A DNA stretch of 64,000 nucleotides from Acuticoccus sediminis (GTDB taxonomy: Bacteria; Pseudomonadota; Alphaproteobacteria; Rhizobiales; Amorphaceae), in contig NZ_QHHQ01000008.1 in NCBI RefSeq assembly GCF_003258595.1, positions 186,001 through 250,000 of the forward strand, in the 5' to 3' direction. The notes under the pieces are model-generated. The model searched no databases. It was not told the origin of the DNA and saw only the letters and a list, made by a program, of their open reading frames with translations. Both the position numbers and the translations under genes were made by a program. This document shows, piece by piece, positions 1-8,046 of the stretch (its first letter is position 1; every line of letters begins with the position of its first letter).

Positions 1-997
1 GCTCGGGGTCGAGGATGCGGACCTTCTCCATCGGCGTGGCCTGGTCGTTGGTCCAGCGGGCATGGCCGAGCGGGCCGAAGAAGTCCGGTCCGATGCGGAT
101 CTTCGCCATCCCCCAGCGGTGCCGCAGGGTCGGCACGAAGGTGAGGAAGTGCCGGAACGCGGCGGGGACGATCTGGAACGTGGAGGCGTTGGTGCGGCCC
201 AGCGTGTAGCCACCGTCGAGCCGGCGGCGGAGCGAGGCGCCGGTCGCGCCGATGCCGCCGGGGTGGATCTCCGGCGCCGGCGTGGTGCGGCAGGCCTGCG
301 AGCGGACGGCCAGCTGCGGGATGAAGACGCCGAGGTTCTCCAGAAAGGTGCGCGACCACGCCCCGCCGCCCAGGATCGCCGCCGAGCAGGCGATCGTGCC
401 GCGCTCGGTGACGACGCCGGAGAGGCGGCCGCCCGTCGTCTCGACGCCGCGCGCCGCGCAGCCTTCGATCACGGTGACGCCCTCCGCCGCGGCCTGCCTG
501 GCGAAGGCGGGGACAGCGAGGCTCGGCTCGGCCGTCATGTCCGACGGGGTGTGGAGCGCGCCGACGAACCGGCGGTCGTCGCGGCCGAGCAGCTCGTCCG
601 TCTCGGCGGCGGTGAGCAGGCGCGTATCGAGCTGGTAGTCGCGCGCCGATTCCAGCCACGCCGCGCGCTCGGCGAGCTCGTCGTCGTTCATCGCGACGTA
701 GGTGGTGGAGTGCCGGCCGAAGCCGATCTCGTCGCCGATGTCGCCCGCGAGCTCCTCCCACAGGCGCGCGCTCTCGATCATCAGCGGCAGCTCGATCGGG
801 TCGCGGCCCTGCTTGCGGATCCAGCCCCAGTTGCGGGACGACTGCTCGGCGGCGATGCGCCCCTTCTCCAGCAGCGCGACCTTGAAGCCGTCGCGGGCGA
901 GGAACCAGGCGGCGGTCACGCCGACGATGCCGCCGCCGATGACGACGACGTCGGCGGAGGCGGGAAGGGGAGCGGGCGGATTCGTCACGGGAGCCAT
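1..997 (-). CDS. FAD-dependent amine/D-amino-acid oxidoreductase (DadA/sarcosine-oxidase type), 3' end outside window
   Basis: Reading the minus strand from the ATG at 995-997 gives 332 residues, and the C-terminus lies beyond base 1. Residues about 16-30 form the Rossmann FAD loop (VVVIGGGIVGVTAAW), followed by SSRNWGWIRKQ, a motif seen in DadA-like oxidases, and GGGAWS further on. Family members oxidise D-amino acids, sarcosine or other secondary amines to an imine plus FADH2. It is the last visible gene of the ABC-transporter operon, starting 7 bp after the ATPase stop. With HyuAB next door and an N-carbamoylsarcosine-amidase-like enzyme nearby, sarcosine or a D-amino acid is a reasonable substrate guess, but this is inference only. 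Confidence 0.85.
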   Translation of the reverse strand, partial: MAPVTNPPAPLPASADVVVIGGGIVGVTAAWFLARDGFKVALLEKGRIAAEQSSRNWGWIRKQGRDPIELPLMIESARLWEELAGDIGDEIGFGRHSTTYVAMNDDELAERAAWLESARDYQLDTRLLTAAETDELLGRDDRRFVGALHTPSDMTAEPSLAVPAFARQAAAEGVTVIEGCAARGVETTGGRLSGVVTERGTIACSAAILGGGAWSRTFLENLGVFIPQLAVRSQACRTTPAPEIHPGGIGATGASLRRRLDGGYTLGRTNASTFQIVPAAFRHFLTFVPTLRHRWGMAKIRIGPDFFGPLGHARWTNDQATPMEKVRILDPE

Positions 998-1004
998 TGT
1001 AAAG

Positions 1005-2033
1005 TTACAAACCGGTAAGGGGCTTTATGCAAGCGGCTCGCCGTTTGTCGCCGACGGGTGAGAGGGGCGGTTCGGCCTGCGCGCAACGCGCCTCGGCGAG
1101 AGGGCAGCGGGTGCGGAACGTGCAGCCGGACGGTGGCTGCACCGGGTCCGGCAGCTCGCCTGCGAGCGGCGGCTCGGTGGCGCGTGCCGTCATCGACGGC
1201 GTCGCCTCGATCAGCGCGCGCGTATAGGGGTGCGCCGGGCGGCTGAAGACGTCGCCCGCCGGGCCCTCCTCGACGATGCGGCCGAGGTACATCACCGCGA
1301 TCCGGTCGGAGAGGTGGCGCACGACATGGAGGTCGTGGCTGATGAACACGAGGGCGAGCTTGAGCTCGGCCCGCAGGTCCGCGAGGAGGTTGACCACCTG
1401 GGCCTGGATCGAGGCGTCGAGCGCGGACACCGGCTCGTCGGCGACGATGAAGTCGGGCCGGGTAGCGAGCGCCCGCGCGATGGCGATGCGCTGGCGCTGG
1501 CCGCCAGAATATTCGTGCGGCTTGCGCGCCGCGGCGGCCGGATCGAGACCGACGAGCGCGAGGAGCCGGGCGACCTCGGCCTTGATCTCGGCGTTCGGGA
1601 CGACCTGGTGGATGCGCAGGCCGTCGGCGATCTGCGCGCCGACGCTGCGGCGCGGGTCGAGGCTGGAGAAGGGGTCCTGGAAGACCACCTGCATCCGCGA
1701 CCGCAGCGCCCGCTTCGCCGCGCCGCTGCGCGCCGACAGCGGTTCGCCAGCGAAGCTGACCTCGCCCCCCGTCGGCCGGGCGAGGCCGAGGAGCAGGCGC
1801 CCCAGGGTGGACTTGCCGCAACCCGATTCGCCGACGACGCCGACCACCTCGCCGGGGAAGACGTCGAGGTCGACGCGGTCGACCGCGCGCAGCCACGCGG
1901 TGCGGGCGAAGAGGCCGCGGCGAATGGGGTAGGCGCGCGACACGCCCTTCGCCGATACGAGCGGTGCACGGGAGTGCGGACCGGGGGCGGGCGAAGCGGG
2001 AGCGGGCGGTGCCGGGACGACGGGGGCGCTCAT
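1005..2033 (-). CDS. Oligopeptide/dipeptide ABC transporter ATP-binding protein (DppF/OppF-like)
   Basis: A 342-residue ABC ATPase. It has Walker A GESGCGKST, signature YSGGQRQRIAIARAL, Walker B FIVADEPVSALD and H-loop SHDLHVV. The C-terminal Opp/Dpp extension carries the Cys-rich CTFRTRCPLAEARC element typical of the family. The ATG at 2031-2033 overlaps the preceding stop by 4 bp (ATGA), which decides the start over an in-frame ATG five codons upstream. It acts at the inner face of the membrane with the ATPase half of the upstream fusion protein to drive import. Confidence 0.93.
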   Translation of the reverse strand: MSAPVVPAPPAPASPAPGPHSRAPLVSAKGVSRAYPIRRGLFARTAWLRAVDRVDLDVFPGEVVGVVGESGCGKSTLGRLLLGLARPTGGEVSFAGEPLSARSGAAKRALRSRMQVVFQDPFSSLDPRRSVGAQIADGLRIHQVVPNAEIKAEVARLLALVGLDPAAAARKPHEYSGGQRQRIAIARALATRPDFIVADEPVSALDASIQAQVVNLLADLRAELKLALVFISHDLHVVRHLSDRIAVMYLGRIVEEGPAGDVFSRPAHPYTRALIEATPSMTARATEPPLAGELPDPVQPPSGCTFRTRCPLAEARCAQAEPPLSPVGDKRRAACIKPLTGL

Positions 2034-3880
2034 GCGAGTTCCCGCCACTTGAGGCAGCGCACGTCATGGCCGTCGCCGGACCGGTCGAGGTCGGGGTGGC
2101 GCCGGTGGCAGGGGTCCGTGGCGTGGCCGCAGCGCGGGGCGAAACGGCAGCCCTCGGGAAGCTCGTCCGGCGCCGGGACGACACCGGGAATCGCGAGAAG
2201 GCGGTCCGCCCCGCTCTCCGGCACGCAGTTGAGGAGGGCCGCCGTGTAGGGATGGCGCGGCGCGCCGAAGACCGCGGCGACGGGGCCGGCCTCGACCAGC
2301 TCACCGGCGTAGAGCACCACCACGCGGTCGGCGATCTCGGACACGATGGCTAGGTTGTGCGTGACGAACACCATGGCCATGCCCTGGGTGTCGTCCTTCA
2401 GCTCCTTGAGGAGGGCGAGGATCTGCGCCTGGATCGTCGGGTCGAGCGCGGTGGTGGGCTCGTCGGCGATGAGGAGCTTCGGGCCGTTGGCGAGCGCGGC
2501 CGCGATCATCGCGCGCTGGCGCTGACCGCCGGAAAGCTCGTGCGGCCAGGCGCGGGCGGCGCGCCTCGGATCCGGCATGCCGACGCGGGCGAGGAGCGCC
2601 TCGGCACGGCGGCTCGCCTCGCGCCGGTCGACGGTGGCGTGCGCGCCGATCGACTCGGCGATCTGCTCGCCGACGCGCATCACCGGGCTGAGGCTCGCCG
2701 AAGCGTCCTGGAAGACCATCGCGACGTCGCGCCCCCGGAGGCGCCGAAGCTCATCCTCGGGGAGGGCGAGGGCGTCGGCGGCGCCGGCGTCCGTCGCGAT
2801 CGGGACCGCGCCGCGGGCGACGAGGCCGGGCGGCAGGAGGCCCATCATGGCAAGGCCGGACAGTGTCTTGCCCGACCCGCTCTCGCCGACGAGGGCCAGC
2901 GTCTCGCCGGGCTTCACTGCGAATGACACGTCGCGCACGAGCCGCGTGGCATCGGCCTTGCCGCCGATCGACACGGTGAGGTGGTCGAGCCGCGCCAGGT
3001 CGCTGCCGACGGGCGCAGCGGCCGGGACGGGGGCACGGCGCGCGCGCAACCAGCTCACGGTGCCCTCGGCGGCAGCGCGCGGGTCGAGCACGTCGCGCAA
3101 CCGGTCGCACAGGAGATTGAACGAGAAGATCGCCAGCACCAGCGCGAGGCACGGCCAGACGAGGAGCATCGGCGCGGTGTCCATCGCCGCCCGCGCGCCG
3201 CGGATCATCAGGCCCCACGAGGGCGCGGGCGGGACGACGCCGAGGCCGAGGAAGGAGAGGCCGCTCTCGATCACCATCGCCGACGCCACGGTGACGGAGA
3301 GCTGCACGAGGAGCGGCGGGGCGATGTTCGGCAGGAGCGTGCGCGCCAGGATCGGCACCGGGTGGCGACCGAGCGCCTCCTGCGCCATGACGAACTCTAG
3401 GTTTCTCGTCTGCAGTGTCGCGGCGTAGGCGACGCGCACGAAGCGGGGCGTGTAGAGGATGGAGAGCGCGATGACGAGCGTGGTCGCGCCCGATCCGAGG
3501 AGGGTCACGACGAGGAGGGCCAGCAGCAGCGGCGGCAGGCACAGCAGCACCTCCGCCGCGCGCACGGTGAAGAGCTCGGCGAGACCGCGGAAGTAGCCGC
3601 CCATGAGGCCGAGCGCGGTGCCGATGGCGGCGGCGACGAGGGACGAGAGGATCGCCACCGTCAGCGACGCGCGTCCGCCCCAGACGATGCGGCTGAGCTC
3701 GTCGCGGCCGAACTCGTCCTGCCCCAGCGGGTGGGCCCAGGAGGGGCCGGCGAAGCGGTGGGGGATGTCGATCTTCGTCGGGTCCATCAGCGGCAGGACC
3801 GGTGCCAGCGCCGCTGCACCGACGATGAGCACGACGAGGGCGACCGGCAGGGCCAGCTTGCGAACCGTCCGTGCCCTCAT
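2030..3880 (-). CDS. Fused ABC permease-ATPase (DppC-DppD in one polypeptide)
   Basis: One uninterrupted 616-residue frame. Residues about 1-275 are a DppC-type permease: five or six hydrophobic segments, the N-terminal HPLGQDEFGRD motif, and the EAA loop near 168-185. Residues about 295-616 are a DppD-type ATPase: Walker A GESGSGKT at 332-339, then LSGGQRQR and LLIADEPTTALD. A short Arg/Ala/Pro linker joins them. No stop or frameshift interrupts the join. ATGA overlaps couple it to the genes on both sides. Such fusions are known in a minority of Opp/Dpp systems. The fusion ties one permease chain to one ATPase chain and leaves DppB and DppF as separate subunits. Confidence 0.9.
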   Translation of the reverse strand: MRARTVRKLALPVALVVLIVGAAALAPVLPLMDPTKIDIPHRFAGPSWAHPLGQDEFGRDELSRIVWGGRASLTVAILSSLVAAAIGTALGLMGGYFRGLAELFTVRAAEVLLCLPPLLLALLVVTLLGSGATTLVIALSILYTPRFVRVAYAATLQTRNLEFVMAQEALGRHPVPILARTLLPNIAPPLLVQLSVTVASAMVIESGLSFLGLGVVPPAPSWGLMIRGARAAMDTAPMLLVWPCLALVLAIFSFNLLCDRLRDVLDPRAAAEGTVSWLRARRAPVPAAAPVGSDLARLDHLTVSIGGKADATRLVRDVSFAVKPGETLALVGESGSGKTLSGLAMMGLLPPGLVARGAVPIATDAGAADALALPEDELRRLRGRDVAMVFQDASASLSPVMRVGEQIAESIGAHATVDRREASRRAEALLARVGMPDPRRAARAWPHELSGGQRQRAMIAAALANGPKLLIADEPTTALDPTIQAQILALLKELKDDTQGMAMVFVTHNLAIVSEIADRVVVLYAGELVEAGPVAAVFGAPRHPYTAALLNCVPESGADRLLAIPGVVPAPDELPEGCRFAPRCGHATDPCHRRHPDLDRSGDGHDVRCLKWRELA

Positions 3881-4833
3881 GCGCTGAGCCGCACCTTGGG
3901 ATCGAGCACGGCGTTCACCAGGTCGACTACGAGGTTGAGCAGCACGAAGAGCGCCGAGATGGTGAGGACGATGCCGACGACTTCGGGGTAGTCGCGCGCG
4001 TCGACGGCGCGCACCAGGAAGCCCGAGAGGCCCGGCCAGTTGTAGACGAACTCCACCAGCACCGTGCCGCCGAGGAGCGTGCCGAGCTCCAGCCCCGTCA
4101 CCGTCACCACCGGGACGAGCGCGCTGCGCAGGACGTGCCGCGCCAGGATGCGCCGGGGCGCCACGCCGCGGGCGCGCACGGCCCGCACGAAGTCGCGCTC
4201 CAGCACCTCCAGCACAGCGCTGCGCGTCATGCGCACGACGACGGCCGTCAGCGGCGCGGCGACGGTGAGGGCCGGGAGGACGAGGAGGCCGAGGTGGCGC
4301 AGCGGGTCCTCGGCGAAGGCGACGTAGCCGCCGGCCGGGGCGATCTTCAGCGTCTGCGCGAAGAGGAGGATGGCGAGGGTGCCGATGACGAACACCGGCG
4401 TCGACAGCGCGATCGCGGCGAGGCCGGTGGCGATACGGTCGGTGAGGCCGCCGGCGTGCGTCGCCGCGCGCACGCCGACCGGAATGCCGATGCCGGTCGC
4501 GAGGATCGCGGCGGTCACGATCAGCTCCAAGGTGCGCGGCAGGCGCAGCGCGACCTGCTCGGCGACGGGGGTCCCGTCCTGCAGCGACGCGCCGAGGTCG
4601 CCGCGCAGGAGGCCGGTCAGGTAGTCCCAGTACTGGACGTGGAGCGGCGCGTTGAGGCCCAGCTTCTCGCGCAGCGACGCGACCGCGGCGGGATCCGGCG
4701 CGGTGCTCCCCGTGGAGAGGAGCAGCTCGGCCGGGTCGCCGGGCACGATGTGCAGGAGCAGGAAGACGATCGTCGCCACCAGCCACACCATGAGGAGGGC
4801 GACACCGACGCGCCGGGCCACATAGGCAAGCAT
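3877..4833 (-). CDS. Oligopeptide/dipeptide ABC transporter permease (DppB-like)
   Basis: A 318-residue integral membrane protein with about six transmembrane segments. The N-terminal MLAYVARRVGVALLMVW is followed by the periplasmic HIVPGDPAELLL segment typical of DppB/OppB. The EAA loop with RARGVAPRRILARHVLR lies in the C-terminal half. The ATG at 4831-4833 shares one base with the TGA of the binding-protein gene, and the stop overlaps the next ATG by 4 bp, so it is translationally coupled in the operon. It forms the membrane channel with the permease half of the DppC-DppD fusion. Confidence 0.93.
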   Translation of the reverse strand: MLAYVARRVGVALLMVWLVATIVFLLLHIVPGDPAELLLSTGSTAPDPAAVASLREKLGLNAPLHVQYWDYLTGLLRGDLGASLQDGTPVAEQVALRLPRTLELIVTAAILATGIGIPVGVRAATHAGGLTDRIATGLAAIALSTPVFVIGTLAILLFAQTLKIAPAGGYVAFAEDPLRHLGLLVLPALTVAAPLTAVVVRMTRSAVLEVLERDFVRAVRARGVAPRRILARHVLRSALVPVVTVTGLELGTLLGGTVLVEFVYNWPGLSGFLVRAVDARDYPEVVGIVLTISALFVLLNLVVDLVNAVLDPKVRLSA

Positions 4834-6365
4834 CAGGAGAGCGCGGTCTCTTCGAGCGTGAGGCCGGAGTAGAAGGTGAGCTGGCCGGGGAGGTTCTTGA
4901 AGCCCGAGACGCCGTCGTGGAATGCGTATCCCTGCGCGCGCCAGCACAGGCCCACAAGCGGCACCTCGTCCATCGCGATGCCCTCCAGCTTCTCGTAGAC
5001 CTCCTTGCGCGCCTCGCTGTCGAAGGTGGCGCGCCCCTCGGCGAGGAGCTTCGGAATGTCCGGAAGGTCGAGGTTGGCGCTGCGCACGAACGAGGTCGGC
5101 AGGCTGGTGTCGATGAGGCGGGCGATGCCGTCCGGATCGTTGGAGTCGGCGGAGGTGCCCATCACCGCGAAGTCGAAGTCGCCGGCGTTGCCCTTCTGCA
5201 CGCGGGTCGCCCAGTCGGGGAGGTCGAGGGTGACGTTGATGCCGATCATCGAGAGGTAGGCCTGCGCGATCTCGGCGGTGGAGGTGTGCATGCCGTACTG
5301 GGCGGTCGACAGGAGCGTGCAGTCGAACCCGTCCGGGTGGCCGGCCTCGGCGAGGAGCGCCTTCGCCTTCTCCGGGTCATAGGCCCACGCGTCGGCGTAC
5401 TGCGGATTGTAGAACGGGCTCGCGTCGGAGATCGGCAGGTGCGCGAGGCCCGCGCCGCGGCCGAAGAAGGCGGCGTCCACCACGTCCTCGCGCTTGATGG
5501 CGTGGGCGATGGCCTGGCGGACGAGCTTGTTGTCGAACGGTTTCCTGGCGCCGTTGAAGGTGAGGTACATGAACGGCCCCTCGACCACGTCGAGCGTCAG
5601 CGAGGGGTTGTCGTCGATGGCGCCCATCGCCGGCCACGGCACGTACTCGATGAGGTCGACGTCGCCCGCCTCGAGGGCCGCGACGCGCAGGTTCTCGTCC
5701 GCGTAGGCGACGGCCTTGATGCCGGCGAGCCTGGGCAGGCCCGGCCTGTAGTAGTTCTCGCTGGCGACGAGGTCGATGGAGACGCCGCGCTCACGGCCCG
5801 CCAGCTTGAAGGGGCCGGCGCCGACGAGGCCCTCATCGTCCGATCCTTCGGGCAGCATCGGCATGTTGTAGTGGGCAAAGAGCGTCTCGGCAGTGGCGAA
5901 CGGCTCGGAGAAGGTGAGCTTCACCGTCTTGTCGTCCGGCATCTCGATCTTCTCGATGAGCTGGAGCGGCGTCTTGTAGGCGGCGGCCGAGTCCGGCGCG
6001 GCACCCGATTCGATGGTCCACTTGATGTCCGCCGCGGTCACCGGCCGGCCGTCGTGCCACACGGCGTTGTCGCGCAGCTTGAAGGTCCAGACGCCGGCGT
6101 CGTCGACACCCCATTCCTCGGCCAGCTCGCCGCGTAGCTGGCCGGCCTTGTCGTAGCCGAGGAGGCCGCGGTGGATCATCAGCTTGACGGTGCCCGCCGC
6201 GGTCCCGGTCGACTGCAGCGCGGCGAAGCTGGGCGGATAGGAGGAGAGGCCGAAGGTGAGGATGCCGGTGGCCTGAGCCCGCGCGGTCGGCGCGCCGATG
6301 AACGGGATGGTGCCCGCCGCGGCCGCGGTGGCCATGAAGCGGCGACGTGTCAGTGCAAGGCTCAT
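4833..6365 (-). CDS. Periplasmic substrate-binding protein of the peptide/opine-type ABC transporter (SBP_bac_5)
   Basis: This 510-residue protein has a twin-arginine-type leader (TRRRFMATAAAAGTIPF) ending near ARAQA, so it is probably exported to the periplasm. The body fits solute-binding family 5: early TFGLSSYPPSF, the WTFKLRDNAVWHDGRPVTA block, and a GPFKLAG segment. These receptors bind peptides, opines or other cationic and amide solutes and deliver them to DppB/DppC. It is the first transporter gene after hyuB, about 64 bp downstream, so the imported solute is probably the HyuAB substrate or its amide precursor. Confidence 0.92.
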   Translation of the reverse strand: MSLALTRRRFMATAAAAGTIPFIGAPTARAQATGILTFGLSSYPPSFAALQSTGTAAGTVKLMIHRGLLGYDKAGQLRGELAEEWGVDDAGVWTFKLRDNAVWHDGRPVTAADIKWTIESGAAPDSAAAYKTPLQLIEKIEMPDDKTVKLTFSEPFATAETLFAHYNMPMLPEGSDDEGLVGAGPFKLAGRERGVSIDLVASENYYRPGLPRLAGIKAVAYADENLRVAALEAGDVDLIEYVPWPAMGAIDDNPSLTLDVVEGPFMYLTFNGARKPFDNKLVRQAIAHAIKREDVVDAAFFGRGAGLAHLPISDASPFYNPQYADAWAYDPEKAKALLAEAGHPDGFDCTLLSTAQYGMHTSTAEIAQAYLSMIGINVTLDLPDWATRVQKGNAGDFDFAVMGTSADSNDPDGIARLIDTSLPTSFVRSANLDLPDIPKLLAEGRATFDSEARKEVYEKLEGIAMDEVPLVGLCWRAQGYAFHDGVSGFKNLPGQLTFYSGLTLEETALS

Positions 6366-6429
6366 GTCGTCTCTCCCCTAGGTGGACGCGGCGTCGGTCC
6401 TGATGTCGTCCCTGTCGATCGTTCCGTGC

Positions 6430-8046
6430 TCAGCTCGTTGCAGATCGAATGCCATCGAGATCGTCGATGCTCGTCAAGTCGGGATCGCGCTCCGCGGCCG
6501 GGCCGAAGCCGCCGCCGCCCGGCGTGCGCAGCGCGAACCACTGTCCGGCCGTCAGCGCGCCCTTGTCGTGATCGAACTCGGCGACGCCCGGGCCGCGCTC
6601 CAGCGCGCCGTGCCCGCCTTCGCCGCCACCCTCCAGCCCCCACGAGCGGGATCTGGTCCGCGAGACGTCGACGCGCACGAGGCAGTCCTCCTCCGCGCGC
6701 ACGACGCGGCGCAGGCCCATGCCGCCGCGGAACCGGCCTTCGCCCGCCGACCCGTTGACCAGCTCGTAGCGCAGGACCGTCAGTGGATATTCGAGCTCCA
6801 GCGCCTCGACCGGGAGGTTCGAGGTGTTGGTGACGTGCACGTGGATTCCGTCGAGCCCGTCCTTGTTGGGCCGCGCGCCGCCGCCGCCGCCGAACGTCTC
6901 GAGGTAGACCCAGATGGTCCCGTCCGCCTTGCGCTGGCCCGTGAAGGTCGCGACGCAGCAGGCCGAGTTGGTGCAGGCCGTCACCTTGTCGGGCGCGGCC
7001 TTGTAGAGGGCGCCGAGGGTGAGGTCGGCGACGCGCTGGCAGAGCTGCACGCGTCCGTTGACCGCCGCCGGGTGGACGCAGTTGAGGAGCGATCCGGGCG
7101 GTGCCGTCACGGTGACCGGCCGGGCGAGGCCGGCGTTCGGCGGCACTGTCGGGTCCACCACGGCCTTGACGATGTAGTAGACGGTCGCCGCGAGCGCGGT
7201 CCACGTCATGTTGATGCCGGCGCGCTGCTGCGGCGGGGCGTCGAAGGCGACCGTCATCTCGTCGCCCGCCACCGTGAGGGTGACCGCGAGGGGGAGCGTC
7301 GTGTCGAACTCCGGCCCGTCGAACACGTCGGCGAAGGTGTGGACGCCGTCCTTCAGCGCGGCGATGCCGGCGCGCATCTTGCGCTCCGCGTAGTCGAGCA
7401 GCGCGTCGCCCGCCGCGAGCACCGTCGCGGTGCCCCACTTGGCGCATAGGTCCTGGAAGCGCTGCACGCCGACGCGGTTGGCGGCCATCTGCGCGCGCAG
7501 GTCCGACAGGCGCTCGCGCGGGACCTGGCAGTTGAGGAGGATGAGGTCCTGCACGTCCTTCTGCAGCACGCCCGCCCTGTAGAGGCGGATCGGCGGAATG
7601 CGCAGGCCCTCCTGGTAGATGTGTGCGTGGCCGCGGTCGGCGAAGTCGGCGTGGTGGGCGAGGTTCACGGTCCACGCCGCGATCTCGCCGTCCACGAAGA
7701 TCGGCTCGGCGAGCACGATGTCCGGCAGGTGGGTGCCGCCGCCCATGTAGGCGTCGTTGCCGACGAAGACGTCGCCCGGCGCCATCCCGGCGACGTCGTG
7801 CAGCTCGAGGATCTTCGGGATGATGCCGATGAAGGAGCCGAGGTGCAACGGGATGTGCTCGGCCTGGCAGAGCGTCTCGCCCTTGGTGTTGAAGAGGGCG
7901 GTGGAGCAGTCGCGCCGCTCCTTGATGTTCGTCGAGTAGGACGCGCGGATCAGCGCCTCGCCGGTCTCCTCGACGATGGACGAGAGCGCGGCGCCGATCA
8001 CCTCAACGGTGATGGGGTCGAGGTGGGCGGCGGCGGGACGGTCCAT
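6430..8046 (-). CDS. hyuB: Hydantoinase/oxoprolinase subunit B (HyuB)
   Basis: A 538-residue hydantoinase_B family protein. The start MDRPAAAHLDPITVEV is followed by family blocks LIRASYSTNIKERRDCSTALF, GDVFVGNDAYMGGGTHLPD and a C-terminal RTPGGGGFG. The ATG shares one base with the hyuA stop. HyuA and HyuB form the ATP-dependent hydrolase that opens N-methylhydantoin, hydantoins or 5-oxoproline; some members are carboxylases (acetone, acetophenone). The neighbouring FAD oxidase and the carbamoylsarcosine-amidase-like gene favour an N-methylhydantoin-type substrate, but this pair could act on another cyclic ureide. Confidence 0.9.
   Translation of the reverse strand: MDRPAAAHLDPITVEVIGAALSSIVEETGEALIRASYSTNIKERRDCSTALFNTKGETLCQAEHIPLHLGSFIGIIPKILELHDVAGMAPGDVFVGNDAYMGGGTHLPDIVLAEPIFVDGEIAAWTVNLAHHADFADRGHAHIYQEGLRIPPIRLYRAGVLQKDVQDLILLNCQVPRERLSDLRAQMAANRVGVQRFQDLCAKWGTATVLAAGDALLDYAERKMRAGIAALKDGVHTFADVFDGPEFDTTLPLAVTLTVAGDEMTVAFDAPPQQRAGINMTWTALAATVYYIVKAVVDPTVPPNAGLARPVTVTAPPGSLLNCVHPAAVNGRVQLCQRVADLTLGALYKAAPDKVTACTNSACCVATFTGQRKADGTIWVYLETFGGGGGARPNKDGLDGIHVHVTNTSNLPVEALELEYPLTVLRYELVNGSAGEGRFRGGMGLRRVVRAEEDCLVRVDVSRTRSRSWGLEGGGEGGHGALERGPGVAEFDHDKGALTAGQWFALRTPGGGGFGPAAERDPDLTSIDDLDGIRSATS

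Noticed and set aside
997-1010. TTGTAAAGTTACAA, perfect palindrome
   Set aside because: It falls in the 7-bp operon gap and overlaps the stop codon of the ATPase gene and the start of the FAD oxidoreductase, so its symmetry is probably accidental.
1230-2249. Long plus-strand open frames opposite the ABC genes
   Set aside because: Antisense shadows of clear ABC ATPase genes; no motif, no ribosome-binding site.
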